Assembly: GCF_964246085.1 (NCBI RefSeq)
Contig: NZ_CAXTPD010000003.1
Source of the DNA: Brotaphodocola sp003480315
Lineage (GTDB): Bacteria > Bacillota > Clostridia > Lachnospirales > Lachnospiraceae
Length of the DNA: 64,000 bases
Strand: one strand, 5' to 3'
Position numbers and translations under genes: made by a program. Below, one piece after another: positions 24,860-33,292 of this stretch; the first letter of the stretch is position 1; the number at the start of each line of letters is the position of its first letter. A model generated the notes under the pieces. That model searched no databases. It was not told where the DNA came from and saw only the letters and a list, made by a program, of their open reading frames with translations.

Positions 24860-25489
24860 TTAAGTATGTATCCCGTATTTCGCCGTTTGGATGTCCTCTT
24901 CACCATGCAGGATTACTCCGCCGCAGGTCTTTGTGCCCTGTACCATGTAGCCCTCAAAAAAGAAGCTGTAAGGCAGGTAATCATCTGTCAGGACGATGCG
25001 TTCGTAGTTGTACCAGTTAAAATGCTGATCCAGAAACTTCCCCAGTTTGTGCCGCAGGATAGGATTCTCCACTACGGCCTTGAGATTTTTCCGGCTGTGA
25101 AACTCCAGCTTTGGCCGGTTCTGTTCTGGAATGGACAGCAGCCGCCACCGTGTTCCATCAATGTTTTCTTTCTCACCTGCCGCATATGAGCGGAACGGCT
25201 CATAAGGCAGTCTTATTCGCTCGGTATAACCGGAAACGCTGTCTCTGCCAGCATCCTTCAGCCATGTGAAGGAAAACTCCAGCACTTTGGCACCGCCTAC
25301 GGCATCACACAGCCGCAGTTCTGCATAGGAATGGATATCTTTTGTGATCAAATACTTTTTCTCCTCCAGCCGCTGCAATTCCTTTTTCAAAATAATAAAG
25401 TGCTGCGGCGAACAGCCACTTCTGGAACGGGTCTTGAGGGAAATACTATCCCGATCCACATAAACTGTTGTCATTGTCCTATTATTCAT
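24860..25489 (-). CDS. Unknown cargo protein C (209 aa)
   Basis: The ATG at 25489 (MNNRTMTTVYVDRD) has GAGGTGG upstream and overlaps the end of the 824-residue gene by 8 bases, so it is translated with it. The protein is soluble and mixed alpha/beta, with a basic stretch (SLKTRSRSGCSPQHF), a helix with two lysines (LKKELQRLEEKK) and a C-terminal YNYERIVLTDDYLPYSF segment. I do not recognise a family or catalytic motif. Its context as the third gene of a tight operon suggests a shared function with the two large helical proteins. Confidence 0.8.
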   Translation of the reverse strand: MNNRTMTTVYVDRDSISLKTRSRSGCSPQHFIILKKELQRLEEKKYLITKDIHSYAELRLCDAVGGAKVLEFSFTWLKDAGRDSVSGYTERIRLPYEPFRSYAAGEKENIDGTRWRLLSIPEQNRPKLEFHSRKNLKAVVENPILRHKLGKFLDQHFNWYNYERIVLTDDYLPYSFFFEGYMVQGTKTCGGVILHGEEDIQTAKYGIHT

Positions 25490-27956
25490 AATCCACCTCG
25501 TTTCTGTTATGTGCTCCTGCATGATGCATGGCAGTCTGTATGACCAGGAATGGATGCTCTACATACTCCTCTTTTGCCGAGGTATATGCTGCTCCGCCCA
25601 GAGAGTCCAGATACTGCCATCCGTTTTTGGATTTTGAGATGTACACATAGAACGGTGCAAGCACATACTCATCCCGTTCATAGCAGCCCAGATACCGTCT
25701 TGCAAGTACTGCCACAACACCCAGCTCTGCCGCTTTCTGTGTCGTCAGGGAAACTGCCAGTTTCATTACTTCCTCTTTTTCAATATCATTGAGTCCGAAA
25801 GTGTAGATACTCTCCAGGAACAGCACAGGCTTCTCACTGGTGACAGGCTTTCCGCTATCCATGTTCTCCTGCGACAGATCAGCAAAAGAAAAATCGACGG
25901 CAGGCGGTTTTTGAAATGCACCTTTTGTCAAGCGGAGACAGGCACGAGCCACCACCGCTTCATCCTTTTTCACAAGGACAATCTTCTTATTAGAGTCAAA
26001 GGCAGCTAACAGGCACTCCCTCTGGCTTCCAGTACGGTAAGACAAGCAGGTACTATGAGGAAGTTCACCAAGCCGCAGAGTGTGGTAAAAATCATCCACC
26101 TCTTCTGCCCAAAATGCACCTCGCGCCAACGAAAGATTTTTCTTCCAGAAGCTCTCCTGCATCTCGCTGACAGGGTAGCGAATCTCACGCTGCAGGTCAC
26201 CGGCAAAATATTTGAGTTTATAGAACTGACCCATCAATTCAGCCTGTACGATCCGTCGTAGCGCTTCAACAGCCAGCTCCTGCCCGTCCAGTTCCCCATA
26301 GAGAGCGCATACCATAGCCGCGCCGCCCTGCAGTAAAAACTCCGTGACAGTCTCCCGGTTCTGCTCCACAAAATCGTCTGAAAATGCCAGTTTTTCTTTT
26401 AGATCCAGCCAGTCTGCATCTGTTGTCAGAATATCCTTGCGCACCTGTTTCCAATCCGTCATTTCCAAAAGAGCCATCATATTATTGAGGGCAAATACCG
26501 CATCCGACTCTGTAGTGAAATCCGGTATGAATGCCTGCAGCTGCGTATAGTGTTGCAGCAGCCCCATGGCAATCCGCCGGGTCAGCCCACAGATATGTCC
26601 AAATGAACCCCGATACCATTCGCTAAACGGCCTTTCCAGCAGACATTTTCCAAGCTGCTCCAACTCTGCATCTCCTGTATACTGGCTGACCAGATCCCGT
26701 TTTATCAGCTGCCGCAGTGTCAGCAAACGCTGATCTATGGAAAGAGGTGTCAGCATAGTGTATAACCGGACATAAACCTCTTTCTGATGCCAAAGCTGAT
26801 ACATTTCCTCAAAGGTGTACTGCTGCCCTTCTTCCAGAAGCGTAAAAAAGCTGTCGCTGCGGTTCACAGAATCGCTGGCTTTCAAATTCTTCAGCGTCAG
26901 GGAATTGATGTTACAGTGCTCACAAAAGCCCGGCTCAAACAATAGAGAGTATCGCCCCAAGGACAGGAACACTTCACTGTTCTGATCCACCAATTCCAAA
27001 AAATGCTTTTTTCTATGCTCCACCGCATAAATGAGAATTGAAAACTGGAATTGCCGGACAGCATTAAAATCCAGATGGAGCCTGCCGGCATACAGAGCAT
27101 TCAGATAACTCAGTTGGTTGCATAAAATTTCTTCCCTCCGTTCCTTGCTCAAAGGATGTGGCTGGGAGATAAACCAGTTGAGGTCATATTGTCCGGCATG
27201 GTTGTCCAGCCAGAGGTCAAAAAAAGCAGACAAATCCTCTGCGTCATATTCAAATACAGCCAACAGCCGGCGGAATTTTCCCACATCGGTCATTTTCATC
27301 CACCGGAGATCTTTCAGGCGTTCTACTGACAGAAACAGCCGCACACCATACCGATAGAGCAAGATGCAGACTCTCTGGAGCGGACGATTCTGTTCCAACA
27401 GTTCCAGAGCTTTCCGTTCATTTTGATGCCAGAAAAACAGATACGAGCCAAGAAACGGCTGCCGCATCATATCCCGCTGGTGCTCCGTCAGCATGGAAAG
27501 TCCCTTCCACTCCGCAATGGGAAAAGTCTGCAGGTTATCCAATATGACCTGCTCCTCTTCTTCATACATCACAAAGGGAAAATAGTATTTCAGGTATTCA
27601 AACCGCAGGGAAGGCAACAGTTCCAATTTCATGACTGCCAGCACCTGCTCTTGGGGATACGCTGTCAGTTTCTCTCCATACCCGTCTGCTGACTCTAAGA
27701 CTGAAGCAATTTCTTCATCGCCAATCTCCTGCCTGCACAACACACCATAGAGCGCTGCAAAGTTCGGCACCCGAATCAGTTCTTCCTGTATCCGCTTTGT
27801 CTTTCGGATGTGCAGCCGTTTCTGTAATTGAAGTGTCTCCACCTGTCCACATGCCTGCTCTATGGCATCCTCTGAAAAGCTGCCTGTAAGCGCCGGGAGC
27901 AATCCGTCATCTTTCATTCTGGTCAATAGGGTCAGATGTTTTAATGTATTTCTCAT
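25482..27956 (-). CDS. Unknown large helical cargo protein B (824 aa)
   Basis: The first roughly 600 residues are almost entirely predicted helix with repeated leucine/aromatic spacing, like a repeat scaffold. The last roughly 190 residues form a more globular alpha/beta domain with SYRTGSQRECLLAAF, DSNKKIVLVK, DEAVVARACLRLTKG and VVAVLARRYLG, which faintly recalls GNAT or PcfJ-like folds. No nuclease, ATPase or membrane motif is seen. Its start overlaps the upstream gene by four bases. It may be the effector or scaffold of an undescribed system; nothing in the sequence proves a function. Confidence 0.85.
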   Translation of the reverse strand: MRNTLKHLTLLTRMKDDGLLPALTGSFSEDAIEQACGQVETLQLQKRLHIRKTKRIQEELIRVPNFAALYGVLCRQEIGDEEIASVLESADGYGEKLTAYPQEQVLAVMKLELLPSLRFEYLKYYFPFVMYEEEEQVILDNLQTFPIAEWKGLSMLTEHQRDMMRQPFLGSYLFFWHQNERKALELLEQNRPLQRVCILLYRYGVRLFLSVERLKDLRWMKMTDVGKFRRLLAVFEYDAEDLSAFFDLWLDNHAGQYDLNWFISQPHPLSKERREEILCNQLSYLNALYAGRLHLDFNAVRQFQFSILIYAVEHRKKHFLELVDQNSEVFLSLGRYSLLFEPGFCEHCNINSLTLKNLKASDSVNRSDSFFTLLEEGQQYTFEEMYQLWHQKEVYVRLYTMLTPLSIDQRLLTLRQLIKRDLVSQYTGDAELEQLGKCLLERPFSEWYRGSFGHICGLTRRIAMGLLQHYTQLQAFIPDFTTESDAVFALNNMMALLEMTDWKQVRKDILTTDADWLDLKEKLAFSDDFVEQNRETVTEFLLQGGAAMVCALYGELDGQELAVEALRRIVQAELMGQFYKLKYFAGDLQREIRYPVSEMQESFWKKNLSLARGAFWAEEVDDFYHTLRLGELPHSTCLSYRTGSQRECLLAAFDSNKKIVLVKKDEAVVARACLRLTKGAFQKPPAVDFSFADLSQENMDSGKPVTSEKPVLFLESIYTFGLNDIEKEEVMKLAVSLTTQKAAELGVVAVLARRYLGCYERDEYVLAPFYVYISKSKNGWQYLDSLGGAAYTSAKEEYVEHPFLVIQTAMHHAGAHNRNEVDYE

Positions 27957-30070
27957 GCTGCTTCACCTCCAATCAGTGTCAGTACCATATTCAAAATCTC
28001 ATGCCTTGGCCGGGGTTCAGACTTTACCAGTTCACCACACAGTTCAAAAAAGGCATGTGCGCCTTTGGCTTCCATCGTCCGTACACAACCGACAGGCCAT
28101 TCCACCAGCTTGTCAAACGCCATATTCAGCACCTCGTTCTTCTCGTCCTGATGATAATATCCCCCAATGAATTTAACCAGAGATTCGGCGCTGCCGTTAT
28201 AAAGTTGCTGCAGCTTTTCCCGTTTCTGTATGGTCCGTTTTTCCTGCTCCAGTCGTTTTTCCTGCTTCTTTCTCTCAGCTTCGGCTCTGCGCTCATCCTC
28301 CAACTCTTCCTTGGAATAGAATGTTTCCTTCAGCCGGTTGATTTCATAGCCGTTATACTCGCTGTGGAGCAAAAACTGCCGCAACACCGCTGCCAGCGCT
28401 TTTTTATCATAAAGGTGTTGGATCTCCGGTGCTTTTAAGGCACTTAAAACGAAGTCCTCATATTTTTCCGGCTCAGTCTGGAAAACTGAACGCTCCACCC
28501 AGTCATAGAGCTGTCGATGCTGCTCTGCAGATAGGAATGAACGGCTGATGTATGTTTTATATTCCCTTCTGCTGTAATACCCCTCACTCCTGACAAAGCA
28601 TTCGTGAAAGTAAAACCGCTCGCCAAAAATCGTTTGAAGTTGGGAAAAAGTGTACTCAGCCAGTAGCCTCTCTACAAACCGGAAACACCTCCAACTTGAA
28701 ATTCTCAGGGCATACTCCCGCAGCAGTTTCAGTTGTGGCGCATCTTCACCATCTTGCCGATGCTGCTTGAAAAACTCCCATAGATTGATTTCCTTCTTTT
28801 CCACCAGAAAGGCAAATACCCGCCTACCGTTCGTATGCCAACTTCTGAAATATTCTCCATAGTCAGCTCCGGTCAGTTCCTGATATCTGGAAAGCCACTG
28901 TTTCAAAGGGATCCTCTGCCTGGAATGCAGCATCTGCAGGGTAAACAACTCCATATAGTTATCCCGCTCCAGTTCCTTCGCCAGATCATCGTACTGAGGA
29001 TCAAACACATCAAATCGGTACGGAAAATCCTTCTGTATCGTTTGATTCATCCATAACAGTGTTTTCGGTGCTGTGGGGTTCAAACCATATTGAACCGCTT
29101 CCCAGAGTCCCTGAAATCCTTCGTACTTGACCGTAAAGCTGTTATAGAACCGAAACAGCCAGCCAAGATACTCATAAAATTCTTCCGAAAGATCCTTTGG
29201 AGCATTCAGAAGCATCCGCCCACACGCTGTTGCGATTTTCTCGGCAGTGATGCTCTTGGAACTCAACCGGTCCGGCAGCCTGTCCGCCCATACAGCGAGA
29301 GAATTTGCCAAAATGATTTCATCGCAGCGATACCCTGCTTTAGTCAAAACCGAAAATTCGCGGCTGTCGGGCTTCATATTCATATACGGCAGTTTCATTA
29401 GCGTGCGCAGCACCAGGTCGGCTTTCCCGCGGTATTTCTTTGCCTGCTCTGCATAGAACCGGATGAACCATTCCAGCACACCAAAATCATATACCAGTGA
29501 AAGTGTCCGATTTTGTGTGAATAGATGACTGAGTTGGGTATGCATCACCTCATAGCCGCGTTCCCTATCATCAAATAACGACAGTACAAACAGGGCTTCT
29601 TCCGTTCTCGTACACTCCCTTTCTGCCAGTTTCTCCAACAGGGCATGGCGCTGTGCCGCATCTGTTTCCAAAAGATACAGAGCGCCCTGCAGGTACACAT
29701 CTTCTCCGGCAGACCGCCGCAATTTCTGGAGGAACGCTCCCCGCTGATTGCCCACAAACATATTGTCAGACTGGATCGCACAGGTATTTCCCAGCGCCAG
29801 GGCCAGAGCGCGGAGAACTCGGACATCATTGCCCAGTTTTTCCTCAAACCGCTCCAACACCTCGCCAGGATAACGCAGATGATATGGTTCAAAATAGCCG
29901 GACACATCCGTTTCCACCTGCCATATCTGCATCGCCCTTGTTTGTCGGTAAGTCCTTCTCGCCGTATCGTCCAGAGAAGTCTGTACTACCAATTCGGCAA
30001 AGGCATGGTAAAGCTCCAAATCAATAGCCCTCTGATATACCCGGTAAACCGGTATCCTGTCGATATGCAT
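27953..30070 (-). CDS. Unknown large helical cargo protein A (705 aa)
   Basis: The ATG at 30070 (MHIDRIPVYRVYQRAID) lies seven bases after AGGAGG and is preferred to the longer frame from 30148. The protein is all-helical over about 590 residues, then has a charged coiled coil (about 595-640, rich in EERK such as KKQEKRLEQEKR) and a short C-terminal domain. No known family or catalytic motif is recognised. It is the first gene of the A-B-C operon. Length and composition resemble those of protein B, so the two may be distant paralogues or partners. Confidence 0.85.
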   Translation of the reverse strand: MHIDRIPVYRVYQRAIDLELYHAFAELVVQTSLDDTARRTYRQTRAMQIWQVETDVSGYFEPYHLRYPGEVLERFEEKLGNDVRVLRALALALGNTCAIQSDNMFVGNQRGAFLQKLRRSAGEDVYLQGALYLLETDAAQRHALLEKLAERECTRTEEALFVLSLFDDRERGYEVMHTQLSHLFTQNRTLSLVYDFGVLEWFIRFYAEQAKKYRGKADLVLRTLMKLPYMNMKPDSREFSVLTKAGYRCDEIILANSLAVWADRLPDRLSSKSITAEKIATACGRMLLNAPKDLSEEFYEYLGWLFRFYNSFTVKYEGFQGLWEAVQYGLNPTAPKTLLWMNQTIQKDFPYRFDVFDPQYDDLAKELERDNYMELFTLQMLHSRQRIPLKQWLSRYQELTGADYGEYFRSWHTNGRRVFAFLVEKKEINLWEFFKQHRQDGEDAPQLKLLREYALRISSWRCFRFVERLLAEYTFSQLQTIFGERFYFHECFVRSEGYYSRREYKTYISRSFLSAEQHRQLYDWVERSVFQTEPEKYEDFVLSALKAPEIQHLYDKKALAAVLRQFLLHSEYNGYEINRLKETFYSKEELEDERRAEAERKKQEKRLEQEKRTIQKREKLQQLYNGSAESLVKFIGGYYHQDEKNEVLNMAFDKLVEWPVGCVRTMEAKGAHAFFELCGELVKSEPRPRHEILNMVLTLIGGEAA

Positions 30071-30108
30071 TAAAATTCCTCCTACTTGAAATCTTCCATA
30101 AAAGATAT

Positions 30109-30139
30109 GGGGAGAGAGCCGCAACATGGCTCTCTCCCC
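30109..30139 (-). terminator. Strong hairpin between ligase and unknown operon
   Basis: GGGGAGAGAGCC (30109-30120) pairs perfectly over 12 bases with GGCTCTCTCCCC (30128-30139), 42 bases after the ligase stop. The T-run is weak (ATATCTTTT), so read-through into gene A is possible. Confidence 0.65.
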
Positions 30140-30180
30140 ATTGATCAACTGACAGCATACCGATGGTATGCTATATTTTC

Positions 30181-32205
30181 TTACTCAGCGCCGGCCATGC
30201 TGAAGAACTCCGCAGGTGACAGCACCGTAACGCCCAAATCCCTGGCCTTGGACAACTTGCTGCCGGCATTTTCGCCGCAGACCAGATAATCCGTCTTCTT
30301 GGACACCGAGCTGCCGGCATGGGCGCCCAGTGATTCGATCAGGTCATTGATTCCGTCCCGGGTGTAGGGTTCCACCTTGCCGGTAACTACGATAGTCTTT
30401 CCTACAAAGGGATTATCCTGCACCCTGTCTTCGCTGTGTTCTGCCACAGCAGGCTTTTGAATACTCATCATAGTCTGTAACTCCTCCCAAATACAAAAAT
30501 TATCTTCTACACAGAACCAGTCGTGGATATTGTTATGCAATATCTCCCCGAAATCCGGAAGCTGCCGGAAATCATAGCCGCCATAGACCGCATCCCGAAA
30601 CTCATCCAAATCATAGTGGAACACACGACCCAATACCTTGCTGGCAGTGTTGCCGATCATAGGGATGTCCATAGAAATCAGATACCGTTCAAAGGTGGTA
30701 TTCCGGCTCTGCTGGATAGCGTCCCAAAGGCGCTGCCAGGACTTTTCACCAAATCCATCCATGCGGACGATTTCAGCCCGGTAACGATCCAGACGGTAAA
30801 TATCCAGATAACTATGGATAAATCCCTGACCGATGAATTTTTCCAATGTAGCCTCCGACAGCCCTTCAATGTCCATCGCCTTCTGGCTGACAAAATGGAC
30901 GAACTTTTTCAGCCGACGTGTCTCGCAGTCAGGGTTATCACAGTACAGCGTCTTGATGATGCGATTCTCGCCATTTTCGCCCTTTCCACTTGATTCATGG
31001 ATGCGGGTAGGCTGTCCACAGCAGGGACAAACATGGGGAATCGTATCCACCATAGAGAAGCCGCCTCTGTCCAGATTTTCCTCCACGTGGGGGATAATCA
31101 TGTTTCGTTTGCTTACCAGAATCCGGTTTCCAGCCATCAGTTCCAGATCCTCAATAAAGGACAGGTTGTGCAGACTGGCCCTGCTGACCTCACAGCCATC
31201 GATTTCCACCGGCGTAAACACTGCTACCGGAGCAATCTCTCCGGTTCTGCCCGGTGTCCATTCGATGTACTGCAGCAGGCTCTCATGCAGGTCATCTTCA
31301 AACTTATAGGCCAGACCGTCCTTATAGTGATGTCCGGTGCGGCCGCAGCTCTGGGCATAGGCGATGTCGTTAAACGAAACCACGATACCGTCAATGGGGA
31401 TATCTTTGTCAGTGGCATATTGCCGCAGCTGATAGATACCGGCTTCCACATTTTCCAGCGTCAGTTTCTGCTTTGTGACCAGATACTTACAGGGCTGGAA
31501 CCCCAACGCACGCAATTCCCGTAGCTTATCTGATTTCCGGGTCAGGTGCGGAAAGCCCTCCAGCACACCAAACGGCATGAAAACCAGCCGACGCTCCCGG
31601 CATGTCTTGGCATCCATCAGACGGATGGAACCAGCAGCCAGATTGCGGCCGTTTTTATAGGGCTTACCGCTGCTGTCCTGCAGGCTGGTCTTCAGTTCCT
31701 CAAAATCACTGGGTCTGATAAAGCCCTCACCCGTCACAACCAGTCTCTCTTTGTAGGTGATGTGGGAAGGGATACCGCTGATGGCTCGGGTGTTATGGGT
31801 AATGATCTCCCCTTCGTCACCATCGCCACGGGTAGCCGTCTCCAGAAGTTCTCCATTCTCATAGGTCAACTTTACAGTCAAGCCATCCAGTTTGAGCATC
31901 AGCATCACCTGCTGCTCACCCATGAAATTCAGAAGATCCATACTGCTCTTAGTCTTATCCAAAGACAGCAGCGGGATCTCATGTCTGGTTTTCTCCAGCC
32001 TGCTCACCGCAGGATAGCCTACTGTCTGGGTTGGCGAATTTGCCATTTGGATTCCCGTTTCCTGTTCCAGCTCTTTCAACTCGTCAAAGAGTCTGTCATA
32101 GACCTCATCTGACACGCTGGGAGCGTTGCGGTTATAATACTCATCCCGATAGCGGTTGAGCCGGTCATTCAATTCCCTCTGCTTTTCAAAAATATTCCGT
32201 TCCAT
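30181..32205 (-). CDS. ligA: NAD-dependent DNA ligase encoded by the mobile element
   Basis: The 674-residue enzyme is full length for LigA. It shows the nucleotide-binding Ia region (N-terminal 70 residues), the adenylation motif KLDG (Lys105), the OB fold, a four-cysteine zinc finger (CPCCGQP … CDNPDC), helix-hairpin-helix repeats around DIEGLSEATLEKFIGQG, and a C-terminal BRCT domain (about 598-674). Chromosomal LigA is essential, so this copy is probably an extra one for the element's own replication or repair. Sequence differences such as KLDG in place of the common KIDG are conservative. Confidence 0.94.
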   Translation of the reverse strand: MERNIFEKQRELNDRLNRYRDEYYNRNAPSVSDEVYDRLFDELKELEQETGIQMANSPTQTVGYPAVSRLEKTRHEIPLLSLDKTKSSMDLLNFMGEQQVMLMLKLDGLTVKLTYENGELLETATRGDGDEGEIITHNTRAISGIPSHITYKERLVVTGEGFIRPSDFEELKTSLQDSSGKPYKNGRNLAAGSIRLMDAKTCRERRLVFMPFGVLEGFPHLTRKSDKLRELRALGFQPCKYLVTKQKLTLENVEAGIYQLRQYATDKDIPIDGIVVSFNDIAYAQSCGRTGHHYKDGLAYKFEDDLHESLLQYIEWTPGRTGEIAPVAVFTPVEIDGCEVSRASLHNLSFIEDLELMAGNRILVSKRNMIIPHVEENLDRGGFSMVDTIPHVCPCCGQPTRIHESSGKGENGENRIIKTLYCDNPDCETRRLKKFVHFVSQKAMDIEGLSEATLEKFIGQGFIHSYLDIYRLDRYRAEIVRMDGFGEKSWQRLWDAIQQSRNTTFERYLISMDIPMIGNTASKVLGRVFHYDLDEFRDAVYGGYDFRQLPDFGEILHNNIHDWFCVEDNFCIWEELQTMMSIQKPAVAEHSEDRVQDNPFVGKTIVVTGKVEPYTRDGINDLIESLGAHAGSSVSKKTDYLVCGENAGSKLSKARDLGVTVLSPAEFFSMAGAE

Positions 32206-32528
32206 TATGCTGCCTCCTTTTCAAGTACCCGGAAGGACATAACCAGTTCTTCTTCCGTATGCTTCTGTTCACTGTCGAAAACACTGCAAACACCGTCTGC
32301 AAACTGCCAGTGGGCGGCTCTGCCCCACCAAAGGATCGGGCCGCGGCCGCCGTTGCCTCTGTTGGCAGACGCATCCGGCTGATTCGCTACGGTACTATAA
32401 AAGCCCTGCGTGTTTACCAGCGTAATGTTCCGTATCTGCCCAATACACTCCGGCCGACAGTGATCCAATATCTCCAACTGTGTCCCTTCCCGAAGTGTCC
32501 TGCGCAGCTGATTCAGATTTTTGATCAT
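32205..32528 (-). CDS. Hypothetical element protein (107 aa)
   Basis: I start it at the ATG at 32528 (MIKNLNQLRRTLREGTQLEI), which overlaps the preceding gene by four bases (ATGA). The protein is soluble, with a glycine/arginine-rich middle (ASANRGNGGRGPILWWG) and a C-terminal acidic helix. Its TQLEILDHCRPECIGQIRNI region suggests a small beta-barrel. No function is recognised. It shares one base with the ligase start, so it is translationally coupled to the replication genes. Confidence 0.7.
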   Translation of the reverse strand: MIKNLNQLRRTLREGTQLEILDHCRPECIGQIRNITLVNTQGFYSTVANQPDASANRGNGGRGPILWWGRAAHWQFADGVCSVFDSEQKHTEEELVMSFRVLEKEAA

Positions 32529-32782
32529 GCGATTTTCTCCTTTCCCCGCCCCACAGGGCAATCCTGCTGTGCGGTATGAAGCCCATTTCTGCCGGCTGCA
32601 TACCTGCCAAAATTCAATTCATGGACAATACGCTGAATGGCGTCATCATCATTCCACGCTGCGTGAAGCGTATTCCGCTCTGGCCCGGCTCCCACATGGA
32701 CACATACCTTTTCACTGCCAACCTGCAGCAGCACATCCTGTCGCCTGGCGCAAACCACTGCCAGATTTCCAATTTGTTTCAT
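32525..32782 (-). CDS. Hypothetical element protein (85 aa)
   Basis: This small protein begins MKQIGNLAVVCARRQDVLLQ. It has a beta-rich first half with VGSEKVCVHVG and ends in a basic tail with a cysteine (TAQQDCPVGRGKEKI). A 'IQRIVHELNFGRYA' segment resembles part of a conserved ICE family whose role is unknown. It has a good ribosome site (AAGGAGC) and the ATGA overlap with the next gene supports it as real. Confidence 0.65.
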   Translation of the reverse strand: MKQIGNLAVVCARRQDVLLQVGSEKVCVHVGAGPERNTLHAAWNDDDAIQRIVHELNFGRYAAGRNGLHTAQQDCPVGRGKEKIA

Positions 32783-32808
32783 GCTCTGCTCCTTCCTTCT
32801 TCATCAAT

Positions 32809-32835
32809 GACCGGACGCCCTCAAGGACGCCCGGC
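32809..32835 (-). terminator. Intergenic hairpin
   Basis: CCGGACGCCC and GGACGCCCGG form a stem with a short loop between the 142- and 85-residue genes. No T-run follows, so it may stabilise or attenuate rather than terminate. Confidence 0.4.
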
Positions 32836-32848
32836 CATTCTCATTTTG

Positions 32849-33277
32849 TCACGCTGCAGCAGCCAATGCCGGAGACTGGATGCTATCCGTGTTTTCCATC
32901 AGGTCAGCCATCAGCACATCCGCCAAAAGCCTTCCTGCCAAATGGCCGGTATGAATGATGACCCGATCCTTCTTCAACTGGATAAACTCCTTCTCACGAA
33001 GAATCCTGCTTTCCGCAGCCAGCGCCTTGTCGCTTTCTGTCAGCCTGGCAGTAATCACCCGCTGCCACTTCTGCAGAAACTCGGTCGCCTGCTCAATGTC
33101 CTCCTTGATTTTGTCCTGCACCTCCTGCGCAGTCTTTTGATTGCTCATGTTCCAGGGTGGAGGTACCGTTACGGTAAAGTAGCCATTCTCCAGACAACTT
33201 CTGACATCTGCCGGAAGATTGGAGCACTGCTCATACAGTGCTGTAATCTGGCTTTTCTTCTTTTCTGCAATACGCAT
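32849..33277 (-). CDS. Hypothetical element protein (142 aa)
   Basis: The soluble protein is mostly helical. An N-terminal MRIAEKKKSQITALYEQCSNL helix is followed by a short beta segment (GYFTVTVPPPWN) and long charged helices (VQDKIKEDIEQATEFLQKWQ and ESRILREKEFIQLKKDR). It ends in an alanine-rich tail. No family is recognised. It lies 15 bases after the primase gene, so it is part of the replication operon and may be a primase or ligase partner. Confidence 0.7.
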   Translation of the reverse strand: MRIAEKKKSQITALYEQCSNLPADVRSCLENGYFTVTVPPPWNMSNQKTAQEVQDKIKEDIEQATEFLQKWQRVITARLTESDKALAAESRILREKEFIQLKKDRVIIHTGHLAGRLLADVLMADLMENTDSIQSPALAAAA

Positions 33278-33292
33278 CTGACCCCTATCCCT

